In this document: piece by piece, positions 28,361 to 36,891 of the stretch | Layout: each line of letters opens with the position of its first letter | Position numbering within the stretch: position 1 is the stretch's first letter | Assembly (NCBI RefSeq): GCF_052048135.1 | Contig: NZ_JBNAIM010000002.1 | Span: 620,001 to 684,000, forward strand | Reading direction: 5' to 3' | Source of the DNA: Pelagibacter sp052048135 | Lineage (GTDB): Bacteria > Pseudomonadota > Alphaproteobacteria > Pelagibacterales > Pelagibacteraceae | DNA length: 64,000 bases | Notes under the pieces: generated by a model | Seen by the model: the letters and a program-made list of their open reading frames with translations, nothing else | Database searches by the model: none | What the model was told of the DNA's origin: nothing | Translations under genes and position numbers: made by a program

Positions 28361-29737
28361 CCTTTTATTAACTTCTTCTTTGCCTAAAGATATAATTATA
28401 TCATAAATACCTGGTCCAAATTTAGAACCAGTTAAAGCTATTCTCAAAGGCTGTCCAACACCTTTAAAATTAGTATCATTAGATTTAATAAGCTCGTTTA
28501 TTATCGGTTCCAAAGTCTCCTTACTAAGCTTATCTACTGTATTAAATTTAGTGGTAAAATCAGAAATGACTTTTTTGGCTTTATCATCAATTAACTTAAT
28601 ATCTTCTTTATTAAAATCAATTTCATCTGCCACAATATATTTACCATTATTAAATATATCTTCTAAAGTTTTAGCCTTATTTTTTAAGAAGGTTAGAGAT
28701 TTTTTGATCTTGTTTTTTTTATCTGACTTAATTTCATTTTTATATAATTTACAGTATTCAACTAATTGATCAAATAAATCACTTTCATCAATATTTTTAA
28801 TATAGTGTTCATTCATCGATAGAATTCTACTCATATCTAACTTAGAAGGAGATTTACCAATCCCATCTAGATTAAAATATTTAATACTTTCATTTAAGTT
28901 AAATATTTCTTTATCTTTAAAAGACCATCCTAGTCTTAAAAGATAATTTCTAAGAGCATCAGGCATAATACCAATCTTTGAATAATCATCTAATGTAGAA
29001 GCTTTATCTCTCTTGGATAGTTTTTTTCCTTCAATTGTATGAATTAAAGGTATGTGAGCAAATGAAGGTAATTCCCAATTCATAGCTTGATAAATTTGTA
29101 TTTGTTTAAAAGTATTTATCTTATGATCATCACCTCTAATTATATGAGTCATATTCATTTGATGATCATCAACTGAAGCTGACAAGTTATATGTTGGAGT
29201 TCCATCATTTCTTAAAATAATAAAATCTTCAATAGTATTATTATCAATTTCAACATCTCCTTGAACTAGATCTTTCAATATAGAAGTACCATCTATTTTA
29301 CTTTTAAATCTTATGACTGGTTTGATACCTTTTGGAGCTTCTGTTTCTTTTTTGTTTCTCCATTTTCTATCATAGATATAAGGAATCTTTTTTTGTCTTG
29401 CTCTTTTCTTTTGTTCTTCTATTTCATCACTTGAACAATAACATTTATATGCATGACCATTTTTGAGTAATTCATTTGCAACTTTTATGTGATCTTCAAT
29501 TTTTTTCGATTGTATATATTCTTCTCCATCATAATTTATACCAATCCATTTTAGAGATTTAATTATTTGTTCTTTATATTCTTCTTTTGATCTTTCTTTA
29601 TCTGTATCTTCTACTCTTAAATAAAAATCACCTTTTTGGTTTTTAGAATATAGCCAATTAAATAAAGCTGTTCTAACCCCACCAATATGCAAAGGTCCAG
29701 TAGGAGATGGAGCAAATCTTGTTGCTACTTTTTTCAT
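28337..29737 (-). CDS. gltX: Glutamate--tRNA ligase
   Basis: Class I synthetase charging tRNA-Glu (possibly also tRNA-Gln). The HIGH-type motif FAPSPTGPLHIGGVRTALFN begins at residue 8 and the KMSKS-type motif KLSKRDKAS is near residue 239. The 466 residues are normal. It follows lexA on the same strand after 22 bp and collides tail-to-tail with lpxB (24-bp overlap). Whether it discriminates Glu from Gln tRNAs cannot be told from this window. Confidence 0.95.
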   Translation of the reverse strand: MKKVATRFAPSPTGPLHIGGVRTALFNWLYSKNQKGDFYLRVEDTDKERSKEEYKEQIIKSLKWIGINYDGEEYIQSKKIEDHIKVANELLKNGHAYKCYCSSDEIEEQKKRARQKKIPYIYDRKWRNKKETEAPKGIKPVIRFKSKIDGTSILKDLVQGDVEIDNNTIEDFIILRNDGTPTYNLSASVDDHQMNMTHIIRGDDHKINTFKQIQIYQAMNWELPSFAHIPLIHTIEGKKLSKRDKASTLDDYSKIGIMPDALRNYLLRLGWSFKDKEIFNLNESIKYFNLDGIGKSPSKLDMSRILSMNEHYIKNIDESDLFDQLVEYCKLYKNEIKSDKKNKIKKSLTFLKNKAKTLEDIFNNGKYIVADEIDFNKEDIKLIDDKAKKVISDFTTKFNTVDKLSKETLEPIINELIKSNDTNFKGVGQPLRIALTGSKFGPGIYDIIISLGKEEVNKRLANKILA

Positions 29738-29759
29738 TAAAAATGTTTAGACTATTTTA

Positions 29760-30437
29760 CTAGAAGTTTCTATATAAAGATACTAAAACGCCCTGTACTT
29801 TAACTCTATCTGGGCCAAAAATTTTAGTTTCGTAGTTTTTATTAGCACTTTCAAGTGCTACAACTTTACCTTTTTTTCTAATTCTTTTAAGCATAGCTTC
29901 ATGCTCATCAATTAATGCAACAACTATTTTTCCATTATCTGCTGTATCAGTTCTTTTAATAATAACAGTATCACCTTCGTTAATACCAGCTTCAATCATT
30001 GAATCTCCCTGCACTTTAAGACCAAAATAATCACCATTTTTTTCTAAGTTACTCGGTAAAGGAATTCTTGAAACTTCATTTTGAATAGCTTCTACAGGTG
30101 TTCCAGCAGCTATTTTTCCCAAAACTGGAACCTCAACATCATCAGACGTTGGTTTTTCCTCATCCAAACCACCTTTGATAACACTAGGTGAAAAACTATT
30201 ATAAATATCATTTGCTGAAGCTGTTTCTGGTAATTTAATCACTTCTAATGCTCTTGCTTTATGAGCAAGTCTTTTGATAAATCCCCTTTCTTCTAAAGCA
30301 CTTATTAATCTATGAATTCCTGACTTAGATTTTAGATTTAATGATTCTTTCATTTCTTCGTAAGAAGGAGATACGCCAGAGCTTCTCAACTTTTTGTTGA
30401 TAAATAAAAGTAGGTTTTTTTGTTTTTTTGTTAACAT
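29760..30437 (-). CDS. lexA: LexA repressor / S24 autoprotease
   Basis: SOS repressor that cuts itself when stimulated by RecA filaments. The 225 residues have an N-terminal winged helix (about 1-65), the scissile Ala111-Gly112 (KIAAGTPVEA), and the Ser146/Lys184 catalytic dyad in GDSMIEAG and AMLKRI. An alphaproteobacterial-type LexA box lies 25-39 bp upstream of the ATG, so autorepression is likely. gltX follows after 22 bp. Confidence 0.96.
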   Translation of the reverse strand: MLTKKQKNLLLFINKKLRSSGVSPSYEEMKESLNLKSKSGIHRLISALEERGFIKRLAHKARALEVIKLPETASANDIYNSFSPSVIKGGLDEEKPTSDDVEVPVLGKIAAGTPVEAIQNEVSRIPLPSNLEKNGDYFGLKVQGDSMIEAGINEGDTVIIKRTDTADNGKIVVALIDEHEAMLKRIRKKGKVVALESANKNYETKIFGPDRVKVQGVLVSLYRNF

Positions 30438-30461
30438 AAGAACAAATATCGTACAAAATCT

Positions 30462-30476
30462 GTTCTACAAAAGTTC
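30462..30476 (-). promoter_or_regulatory. LexA box (SOS operator) upstream of lexA
   Basis: The plus strand reads GTTC (30462-30465), seven bases, GTTC (30473-30476), so the lexA strand reads GAAC-N7-GAAC. This is the direct-repeat operator known for alphaproteobacterial LexA. It lies in the 89-bp gap between trpC and lexA, overlapping the expected promoter, which fits autorepression. Confidence 0.8.
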
Positions 30477-30526
30477 TCTACAATTCACAATAGTAAAAAA
30501 AGGCAATAAAATAGGGGATTATTCGA

Positions 30527-31318
30527 CTATAGAACAGAAAAAATAGAATTATTGTCAAGATCCTTCAAAAGTGATTCACCAATTAAAAAAGTTTTAATAG
30601 ATGTCTTGTTTGAGAGATCCAACAACTCTTCTTTTGTCTTAATTCCACTCTCAGAAATTAATGGACCAGGGTGATCAACTAAAACATCATGAATATCAAA
30701 AGTTGTATTTATATCAGTTTTTAAAGTTTTTAAATTTCTATTATTTATTCCAATCAAAGCTTCTTTAAATTTAAGAGCTTGTTTAGCTTCTTCAACGGTG
30801 TGCACCTCGACAATAACAGACATATTAAATCTTAATGCCTCTTCATACAAATCATTTGCGAGGCTTTCACTAACACCAGCTAAAATAATCAAAACAGCAT
30901 CAGCCCCATAACTTTTTGCTAAAGGTACTTGAAATTTATCTACAAAAAAATCTTTACATAGAATTGGTAAATTAATTTTTTGTTTAATCTTACTAATATG
31001 TAACAGGTTTCCTAAAAAAAAATCTTCTTCAGTTAAAACTGATAAACAAGTAGCTCTATTCTTATTATATGTGCTAGCTATTTGAACAGGATCATAATCT
31101 TTAATAATTATACCCGCAGAAGGACTGGCTTTTTTAATTTCAGCAATAATTGAAAATTTACTTTCTTTTAAATTATTTTCGATTTTTTCTTTAAAATTAA
31201 TAAATGTTTTATTTGTATCAATTAATTTATCTAATGAGTCTTGCGAAATATTTTTTTTTAAATTTTCTAATTTTTCACTTTTTTTTTTAATAATTTTTTC
31301 AAGAACATTTTCAGGCAT
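30527..31318 (-). CDS. trpC: Indole-3-glycerol phosphate synthase
   Basis: Ring closure step of tryptophan synthesis. The 263-residue TIM barrel shows AEIKKASPSAGII near residue 60, CKDFFVDKFQV near residue 121 and ESGIKTKEEL near residue 229. It is monofunctional (no fused TrpF domain). It overlaps trpD by 8 bp and is the last trp gene here; trpF, trpB and trpA are not in the window. moaC/moeA, often between trpC and lexA in this class, are absent. Confidence 0.96.
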   Translation of the reverse strand: MPENVLEKIIKKKSEKLENLKKNISQDSLDKLIDTNKTFINFKEKIENNLKESKFSIIAEIKKASPSAGIIIKDYDPVQIASTYNKNRATCLSVLTEEDFFLGNLLHISKIKQKINLPILCKDFFVDKFQVPLAKSYGADAVLIILAGVSESLANDLYEEALRFNMSVIVEVHTVEEAKQALKFKEALIGINNRNLKTLKTDINTTFDIHDVLVDHPGPLISESGIKTKEELLDLSNKTSIKTFLIGESLLKDLDNNSIFSVL

Positions 31319-32303
31319 TTTGAATTTTTTCTAAATGGTTAATAACTCTATTTGATAAAATATGTTCTCTTGCATTTTTATAAGCATCACTAAAATTCTG
31401 ATAAGTTTCATTAACTATTAATCCTGCTGCAGCATTTAAACAAACAGCTTTAGAAAAATCATTATCTTGACCTTTAAATATATCAATCATTTTATCTGCA
31501 TTAAATTTTGCATCATCACCGATAAGATTTTCAAATTTATCTGCATTTACATTTAATTCTTTAGGGTCAATAACAAATTCAGTAATTTCTTTATTTTTTA
31601 ATTGGATGATATTTGTTTTGGCATAAGGTGAAATTTCATCTAAGCCATCCTCACTATTTACAATCCATGCAAATTTAATATCTAAATTATTTAAAGCATT
31701 TGCAAATATTTTTAATAGTTTTTTATCAAAAACACCAACTACTTGTCTTTTTACAAGGGCGGGACTGCTTAATGGTCCAATCAAATTAAATATAGTTCTT
31801 TTACCAATTTTTTTTCTAGTTGGACCAACAAATCTCATTGCACTATGGTAATTAGGTGCAAACATAAAACCAAAATTATTTTTGTTTATTTGAGCTTCGA
31901 TATCCTTTGGGTCTAAATTAATTTTAATATTTAGAGCTTCTAAAACATCACCTGATCCACATTTAGAAGATACAGCTTTATTCCCATGTTTTGCTACCTT
32001 AACACCCATGCTTGCAAGTAATAATGCAGATGCTGTAGATATATTTAGTGTATTCATGCCATCTCCACCTGTACCACATGTGTCTATACAATTTTCTACA
32101 TTTACTCTTTTTGATTTATCTCTAAGAACATAAACACCACCAGCTATTTCATCTGATGCTTCACCCTTAGCTGATAAAAATGTTAAAAAATCAAATATTT
32201 CTTGATCTTCTGCTTTACCTTCCATTAATAATTCAAAAGCTCCTTTGCTTTCATTAAAAGATAAATTTTCTTTATTCTTAATTTTTTCTATGAATTCTTT
32301 CAT
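31311..32303 (-). CDS. trpD: Anthranilate phosphoribosyltransferase
   Basis: Transfers phosphoribose to anthranilate. The glycine-rich PRPP site DTCGTGGDGMNTLNIST is near residue 79, KHGNKAVSSKCGSGDVLE near residue 105, and RTIFNLIGPLSSP near residue 168. The 330 residues are normal. trpG lies 5 bp upstream and trpC overlaps its 3' end by 8 bp. Confidence 0.96.
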   Translation of the reverse strand: MKEFIEKIKNKENLSFNESKGAFELLMEGKAEDQEIFDFLTFLSAKGEASDEIAGGVYVLRDKSKRVNVENCIDTCGTGGDGMNTLNISTASALLLASMGVKVAKHGNKAVSSKCGSGDVLEALNIKINLDPKDIEAQINKNNFGFMFAPNYHSAMRFVGPTRKKIGKRTIFNLIGPLSSPALVKRQVVGVFDKKLLKIFANALNNLDIKFAWIVNSEDGLDEISPYAKTNIIQLKNKEITEFVIDPKELNVNADKFENLIGDDAKFNADKMIDIFKGQDNDFSKAVCLNAAAGLIVNETYQNFSDAYKNAREHILSNRVINHLEKIQNA

Positions 32304-32308
32304 TAATC

Positions 32309-32878
32309 TTAAATTTTAATAAAATTTTTTAAAATTTTAATACCTAATTTAGTTTTAATACTTTCAGGATGAAATTGCACTCCATGAACATGGTATTTTT
32401 TGTGTTTTACACCCATTATTAAACCATCTTTTGTTTCAGCTGTAATTTCCAGATTTTCAGATAATGATTTTTTATCAATAATTAGGCTGTGATAACGAGT
32501 TGCTTCAAAGATTTTTGGAAGATTTTTTAATATACCAGTTTTTTTTGATATTATTTTACTAGTTTTACCGTGCATCAGTTTTTTTGCCTGAATAATTTTT
32601 GAACCAAATACCTGACCAATTATTTGATGACCTAAACAAACACCGAGAATTGGTATTTTTTTATATAAAGATTTTACAATTTTAAGACAATTACCTGATT
32701 GATTAGGATTACCTGGACCAGGCGAGATTACAATTTTATTATAGTTACTTTTTAAGATTTCATTTGTAGTAATTTTATCATTTCTAATTACATCTACATT
32801 TATCTTTAATGAGGACAGGTAATGATAAAGATTAAAAGTAAAACTGTCGTAATTATCAATTAAAACTATTTTTTTCAT
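32309..32878 (-). CDS. trpG: Anthranilate synthase component II (glutamine amidotransferase)
   Basis: Supplies ammonia from glutamine to TrpE. The class I amidotransferase triad is visible: Cys81 in GVCLGHQIIG, and His170 and Glu172 in VQFHPES. The 189 residues are normal. The neighbour is trpE with a 4-bp overlap, which favours anthranilate synthase. The same subunit type may also serve aminodeoxychorismate synthase (PabA), which cannot be excluded. Confidence 0.94.
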   Translation of the reverse strand: MKKIVLIDNYDSFTFNLYHYLSSLKINVDVIRNDKITTNEILKSNYNKIVISPGPGNPNQSGNCLKIVKSLYKKIPILGVCLGHQIIGQVFGSKIIQAKKLMHGKTSKIISKKTGILKNLPKIFEATRYHSLIIDKKSLSENLEITAETKDGLIMGVKHKKYHVHGVQFHPESIKTKLGIKILKNFIKI

Positions 32879-34335
32879 TTCAGCGCATTAATTAAAGCTT
32901 TTGCTTTATTTACTGTCTCTTCGTATTCTTTTATAGGTTTGCTATCTGCAACAATACCAGCTCCAGCTTGAACATAAAATTTATCTTTTTTAGCTACAGC
33001 TGTTCTTAGAGCTATACAAGTATCAAATTCCCCATTTGCTGAAAAATAACCTATACCACCTGCATAAACTTTTCTTTTTGTTGTTTCTAATTCATCTATT
33101 ATTTCCATAGCTCTAATTTTTGGAGCCCCAGAGACTGTTCCTGCAGGAAAACCGGCTAGTAGTGATTTAAATTTAGAAAATTTTTTATTATATTGTCCAA
33201 CGACATTAGAAACTATGTGCATCACATGAGAATATCTCTCAATTATAAAGCTTTCTGTCACTTTTACAGTATTTATTTTTGAGACCTTTCCGGCATCATT
33301 TCGTCCTAAATCTAATAACATTAAATGTTCAGATAGCTCTTTTTTATCTTTGAGTAAGTCTTTTTCAAAATAAAGATCTTCTTTTACAGTTTTACCTCTT
33401 GGTCTTGTTCCAGCTATTGGTCTTACTGTAATTTTATTATCCCTTAGTCTTACTAATATTTCTGGACTTGCACCAATTATTTGAAAGTCATTAAAATTAA
33501 AAAAAAACATAAAAGGAGAAGGGTTGGTGACTCTTAGTTTTTTATAAATATCAATTGGTTTTTTTGTTAACTTTGCTTCAAATCTTTGACTTAAAACTAC
33601 CTGAAATATATCACCTAACTTTATATATTTCTTTGCTTTATTGACCATTGATAAAAATTTATTTTTTGATGTATTGGATTTAACTTTTATCGTATTTAAA
33701 TTTTTATTTTTTCTTAAATCAATCTTTGGTATTGTTGATTGAATTGATAATCTAAAAAGATCAGATTGAATATCATTATATTTCTTTTGATAATTATTGA
33801 TTTTCTCATCTTTAAAAATATTACAAATATAAAATATCTCTTTCTTTAGATTATCATGAATTACCAAAGTTCTTGGCCTCAAAAGTCTAACATCTGGTAA
33901 CTGAAGATCGTTTTTACAATTATTTGGAATTTTTTCTATATATCTAATTGAATCATAAGAAAAATAACCTGAAATTAATGAGCATATTTTTGGTAAATTT
34001 TTAGGGGTTTTAAAATTGAAATCTTCTATAATTTTTTCAATTAAGTTTTCAGGCTTATCTTTTAATCTAATCTTTTTATTTTTTTTAACAATATAAGAGT
34101 TATTATTATTGAATTCCCAAATCTTGTCAGGATTTTTTCCAAATATTGTGTATCTACCTTTAATTTTTCCTTTTTCAACAGATTCAAATATAAAACTATT
34201 TTTTTCTTCCAAAAAATTATCTATTAAATTTAAAACCTCTTTATCATTTTTTACTTTTTTAGATGTATAGATAATTTGATTTTCCTTGTTTCTATGTCGA
34301 AACTTGAACTCTTTAAAGCTTCGATTAGTTATCAT
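32875..34335 (-). CDS. trpE: Anthranilate synthase component I
   Basis: Converts chorismate to anthranilate. The chorismate-binding domain is intact: FQVVLSQRFE near residue 242, GASPEILVRL near residue 291, RPIAGTRPRGKT near residue 307 and QAGAGIVADSKPIKEYEET near residue 459. The 486 residues are normal. It overlaps the ppiD-like gene by 4 bp upstream and trpG by 4 bp downstream, leaving no room for its own leader or attenuator. Confidence 0.95.
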   Translation of the reverse strand: MITNRSFKEFKFRHRNKENQIIYTSKKVKNDKEVLNLIDNFLEEKNSFIFESVEKGKIKGRYTIFGKNPDKIWEFNNNNSYIVKKNKKIRLKDKPENLIEKIIEDFNFKTPKNLPKICSLISGYFSYDSIRYIEKIPNNCKNDLQLPDVRLLRPRTLVIHDNLKKEIFYICNIFKDEKINNYQKKYNDIQSDLFRLSIQSTIPKIDLRKNKNLNTIKVKSNTSKNKFLSMVNKAKKYIKLGDIFQVVLSQRFEAKLTKKPIDIYKKLRVTNPSPFMFFFNFNDFQIIGASPEILVRLRDNKITVRPIAGTRPRGKTVKEDLYFEKDLLKDKKELSEHLMLLDLGRNDAGKVSKINTVKVTESFIIERYSHVMHIVSNVVGQYNKKFSKFKSLLAGFPAGTVSGAPKIRAMEIIDELETTKRKVYAGGIGYFSANGEFDTCIALRTAVAKKDKFYVQAGAGIVADSKPIKEYEETVNKAKALINALK

Positions 34336-35750
34336 TGAAAGAAATTTTTAACACGTTCAATTGTCTTTTGATTTAAAGTGACATTATATTTAGTATTCAA
34401 AAATAAATCATAAGATTTTAATAAAGTGTTTTTATTATTTGATCCATGTTTATCAACATATTGCTGAAATTTTTCACTGTTATAATCTATAACAATCTCT
34501 TCAAATTTTTTCACTTTTGCTAAATAAATATTGTTTTCTTCATCATTTATCAAGGTGAATGAATTAATTGGTAAACTATATAAAACTTGAACTGCATTGA
34601 TTTCAAATTTCTTATTATCTTTAATTGAATTTAATTTTGTTGTTTGAATCCTTCCTTTGCTCATTTTGAAAAAATCATCACTATTAAATTGTTTACTTGT
34701 GATTTTATCTAATAGATTTTTATTGTAATCAAATTTATTTTTTTGCAAAACCAAAGTAAGAACTTCTTCTTTTATCTGTTTATCATTTAAATCTGGCTCT
34801 CTTTCAGAAATATTATTTATATTATAGATTATGAAGTCATTTTTATTTTCAAAAATATCAAATTTATTATTTCTTAATTCATAAATTTTTTTCTCTATTT
34901 CATTTTTATTAACTGAAAATTTAAAATCTTTGATAATTACAGGTGATATGTTTAAATTTGATACAATTGACTCAAAATCTACTTCATTAGATATATCAAT
35001 TTCTATTTGGTCAATTTTATCAAAGAAAGATTGATTAAAATCATCAACTCCAATTAAATTTTTAGGGTTTATTACTGCATAACTAAAATCAACATATTCT
35101 ACTTTTAATTGATCTTTATTTTCATTTATAAAATTTTTTAATTCAACATCTGTAATTTCTTCTTTTCTTATATAAAAATCTTTTAAATCTAGAAAATCTA
35201 TTTCAAGTTTTTTATTTTCTTCTTCATAAAGTTTTTTAATTAAAAATTGTGGTGAAGTTGTTCCAGCACCAATATAATCAAATAAATTTTTTTGTAGTTC
35301 TCTACTACGCAATCTTTGTTCAAAGCTTGGGGCTGATAAATTATTTTCAAGTAAAAATTTCTCGTACTTTATTCTCTCAAAATTTCCATTTTCATCGTGA
35401 AAATTTTTATTTTCTTTTATTTTTTTAAGTAGAGTTAGTTCACTAACTATAAGATTAAAATCTTTAATTTCTAAATCAAGCAATGTTGTTGATACAAGAC
35501 CTGATAGTAGTTCTTCAATAATATTTTTGTCTAAATTTTCTTTTATTGTTTTTTCAGGTATTCCTGATTTATTTAAATAATCTATAAAATCTTGTGTTGA
35601 AATATTATTGTTATTTATTTTTGCAACAGTGTTGGTATTTCCGCTGCTAAACATTCCTCCCATTCCCCAAAATACAAATGGAATAATTATAATAAAAACT
35701 AATAAGCCGGCAAATTTAGTTTTTGCAAAATTTCGAAAACTACTAATCAT
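34332..35750 (-). CDS. PpiD/SurA_N-like membrane-anchored periplasmic chaperone, PPIase domain not recognisable
   Basis: First gene of the minus-strand trp run. The start MISSFRNFAKTKFAGLLVFI with one helix (about 12-30) and the VAKINNNNISTQDF segment is the PpiD opening, followed by a SurA_N-like helical region (about 40-200). At 472 residues it is well under the usual 600 or more, and I see no parvulin motif in the middle third. It is probably a chaperone at the translocon exit without prolyl isomerase activity. Position before trpE is typical for alphaproteobacterial ppiD. Confidence 0.82.
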   Translation of the reverse strand: MISSFRNFAKTKFAGLLVFIIIIPFVFWGMGGMFSSGNTNTVAKINNNNISTQDFIDYLNKSGIPEKTIKENLDKNIIEELLSGLVSTTLLDLEIKDFNLIVSELTLLKKIKENKNFHDENGNFERIKYEKFLLENNLSAPSFEQRLRSRELQKNLFDYIGAGTTSPQFLIKKLYEEENKKLEIDFLDLKDFYIRKEEITDVELKNFINENKDQLKVEYVDFSYAVINPKNLIGVDDFNQSFFDKIDQIEIDISNEVDFESIVSNLNISPVIIKDFKFSVNKNEIEKKIYELRNNKFDIFENKNDFIIYNINNISEREPDLNDKQIKEEVLTLVLQKNKFDYNKNLLDKITSKQFNSDDFFKMSKGRIQTTKLNSIKDNKKFEINAVQVLYSLPINSFTLINDEENNIYLAKVKKFEEIVIDYNSEKFQQYVDKHGSNNKNTLLKSYDLFLNTKYNVTLNQKTIERVKNFFQ

Positions 35751-35764
35751 CCTCTATAAATTTA

Positions 35765-35793
35765 TTGATCTATAAAAAGCAAACCTATAGATT
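35765..35793 (+). promoter_or_regulatory. Candidate tpiA promoter with dyad in the ppiD/tpiA divergent gap
   Basis: TTGATC (35765-35770), 17 bp, TAGATT (35788-35793) could serve tpiA. The same bases hold a 7-bp inverted repeat, ATCTATA (35768-35774) and TATAGAT (35786-35792). The gap is only 55 bp, so an operator here could act on both genes; that is inference. Confidence 0.35.
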
Positions 35794-35805
35794 AAATTAT
35801 AACAG

Positions 35806-36543
35806 ATGACAAATAAATATATGTATTTTATTGCAAATTGGAAAATGTTTGGTGTTTTAAATTCACTAAATTCACTACATAAAGTCTTAAAATTTTTAAA
35901 AACATTTAAAAATAATAAATCTATCAAATTAATTTATTGTCCGCCAAACACGTTAATTAGACCCATGACCAAAAAATTAAAAAAATCAAATATTGATGTT
36001 GGTGCTCAAAATTGTCATGAGAATGAAGCTTATGGTGCTTTTACTGGTTCTGTAAATTCAAAGATGTTGAAAAGTGTGGGTGCCAAGTATGTAATAATAG
36101 GTCATTCAGAAAATAGACAAGTTGGTGAAACAAATAAATTAATTAATAATAAGATTAAAAGTGCTCTTAAATCTGGATTAAAAGTAATTTTTTGTATTGG
36201 TGAAACTTTACAAGAGAAAAGAAAAAGAATAACAAAAAAAGTTTTAAATTCTCAAATGAAATTAGGTCTAAATAAAATTAAGAATAATAAAAATATTTTA
36301 ATTGCTTATGAGCCTGTCTGGTCAATTGGAACAGGATTAATACCAAAATCAGAGGAATTATATGAAACAATAAATTTTATAAAAAAAAGAATGAAAAATT
36401 ATAAAGTTTTATATGGTGGTTCAGTAAATCCAAAAAATATTAATGAATTAAAAACTATAACAAATATAGATGGATATTTGATTGGCGGCGCATCACAAGA
36501 TCCCAAAAAATTCATTGATATAATTAAAAAAACATATAATTAA
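35806..36543 (+). CDS. tpiA: Triosephosphate isomerase
   Basis: Interconverts dihydroxyacetone phosphate and glyceraldehyde 3-phosphate. Catalytic segments are intact: ANWKMFG (Lys13), VIIGHSENR and AYEPVWSIGTG. The 245 residues are typical. It is divergent from the ppiD-like gene (55 bp) and starts the + strand run tpiA-secG-pyrG-kdsA-eno, an alphaproteobacterial order. Eno in the same run is also glycolytic. Confidence 0.97.
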   Translation: MTNKYMYFIANWKMFGVLNSLNSLHKVLKFLKTFKNNKSIKLIYCPPNTLIRPMTKKLKKSNIDVGAQNCHENEAYGAFTGSVNSKMLKSVGAKYVIIGHSENRQVGETNKLINNKIKSALKSGLKVIFCIGETLQEKRKRITKKVLNSQMKLGLNKIKNNKNILIAYEPVWSIGTGLIPKSEELYETINFIKKRMKNYKVLYGGSVNPKNINELKTITNIDGYLIGGASQDPKKFIDIIKKTYN

Positions 36544-36548
36544 CCTCC

Positions 36549-36851
36549 ATGGAAAATATATTATTAGTTTTAAACATCATATTTGCCGTAATTTTAGTTT
36601 TACTTGTTTTAATGCAAAAATCTGAGGGGGGTGCTCTTGGAATAGGTGTTTCTCAAGAAAGTTTTATGTTTTCTAGATCAGCAGGAAATTTTATGACAAA
36701 AGCAACAGCTATTGTTGCTACTTTATTCATCATCTGTAGTCTTGGTTTAACAATTGTATCCAGAGGCGATTTAGCCCCGACTTCTTCAGTTTTAGATACA
36801 GTTGAGGAAAAAACTGAGGACACACCGTCAATTCCAGAAAATAATAATTAA
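36549..36851 (+). CDS. secG: Preprotein translocase subunit SecG
   Basis: Accessory membrane subunit of the SecYEG channel. The 100 residues have two helices (about 3-24 and 52-72) with the SecG motif LLVLMQKSEGGALGIG between them and a short acidic C-terminal tail. It lies 5 bp after tpiA and 40 bp before pyrG, as in other alphaproteobacteria. Confidence 0.94.
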   Translation: MENILLVLNIIFAVILVLLVLMQKSEGGALGIGVSQESFMFSRSAGNFMTKATAIVATLFIICSLGLTIVSRGDLAPTSSVLDTVEEKTEDTPSIPENNN

Positions 36852-36891
36852 TACTTTCAATTTTCTTTTTTCTTCGCTATAAGATACTTCC

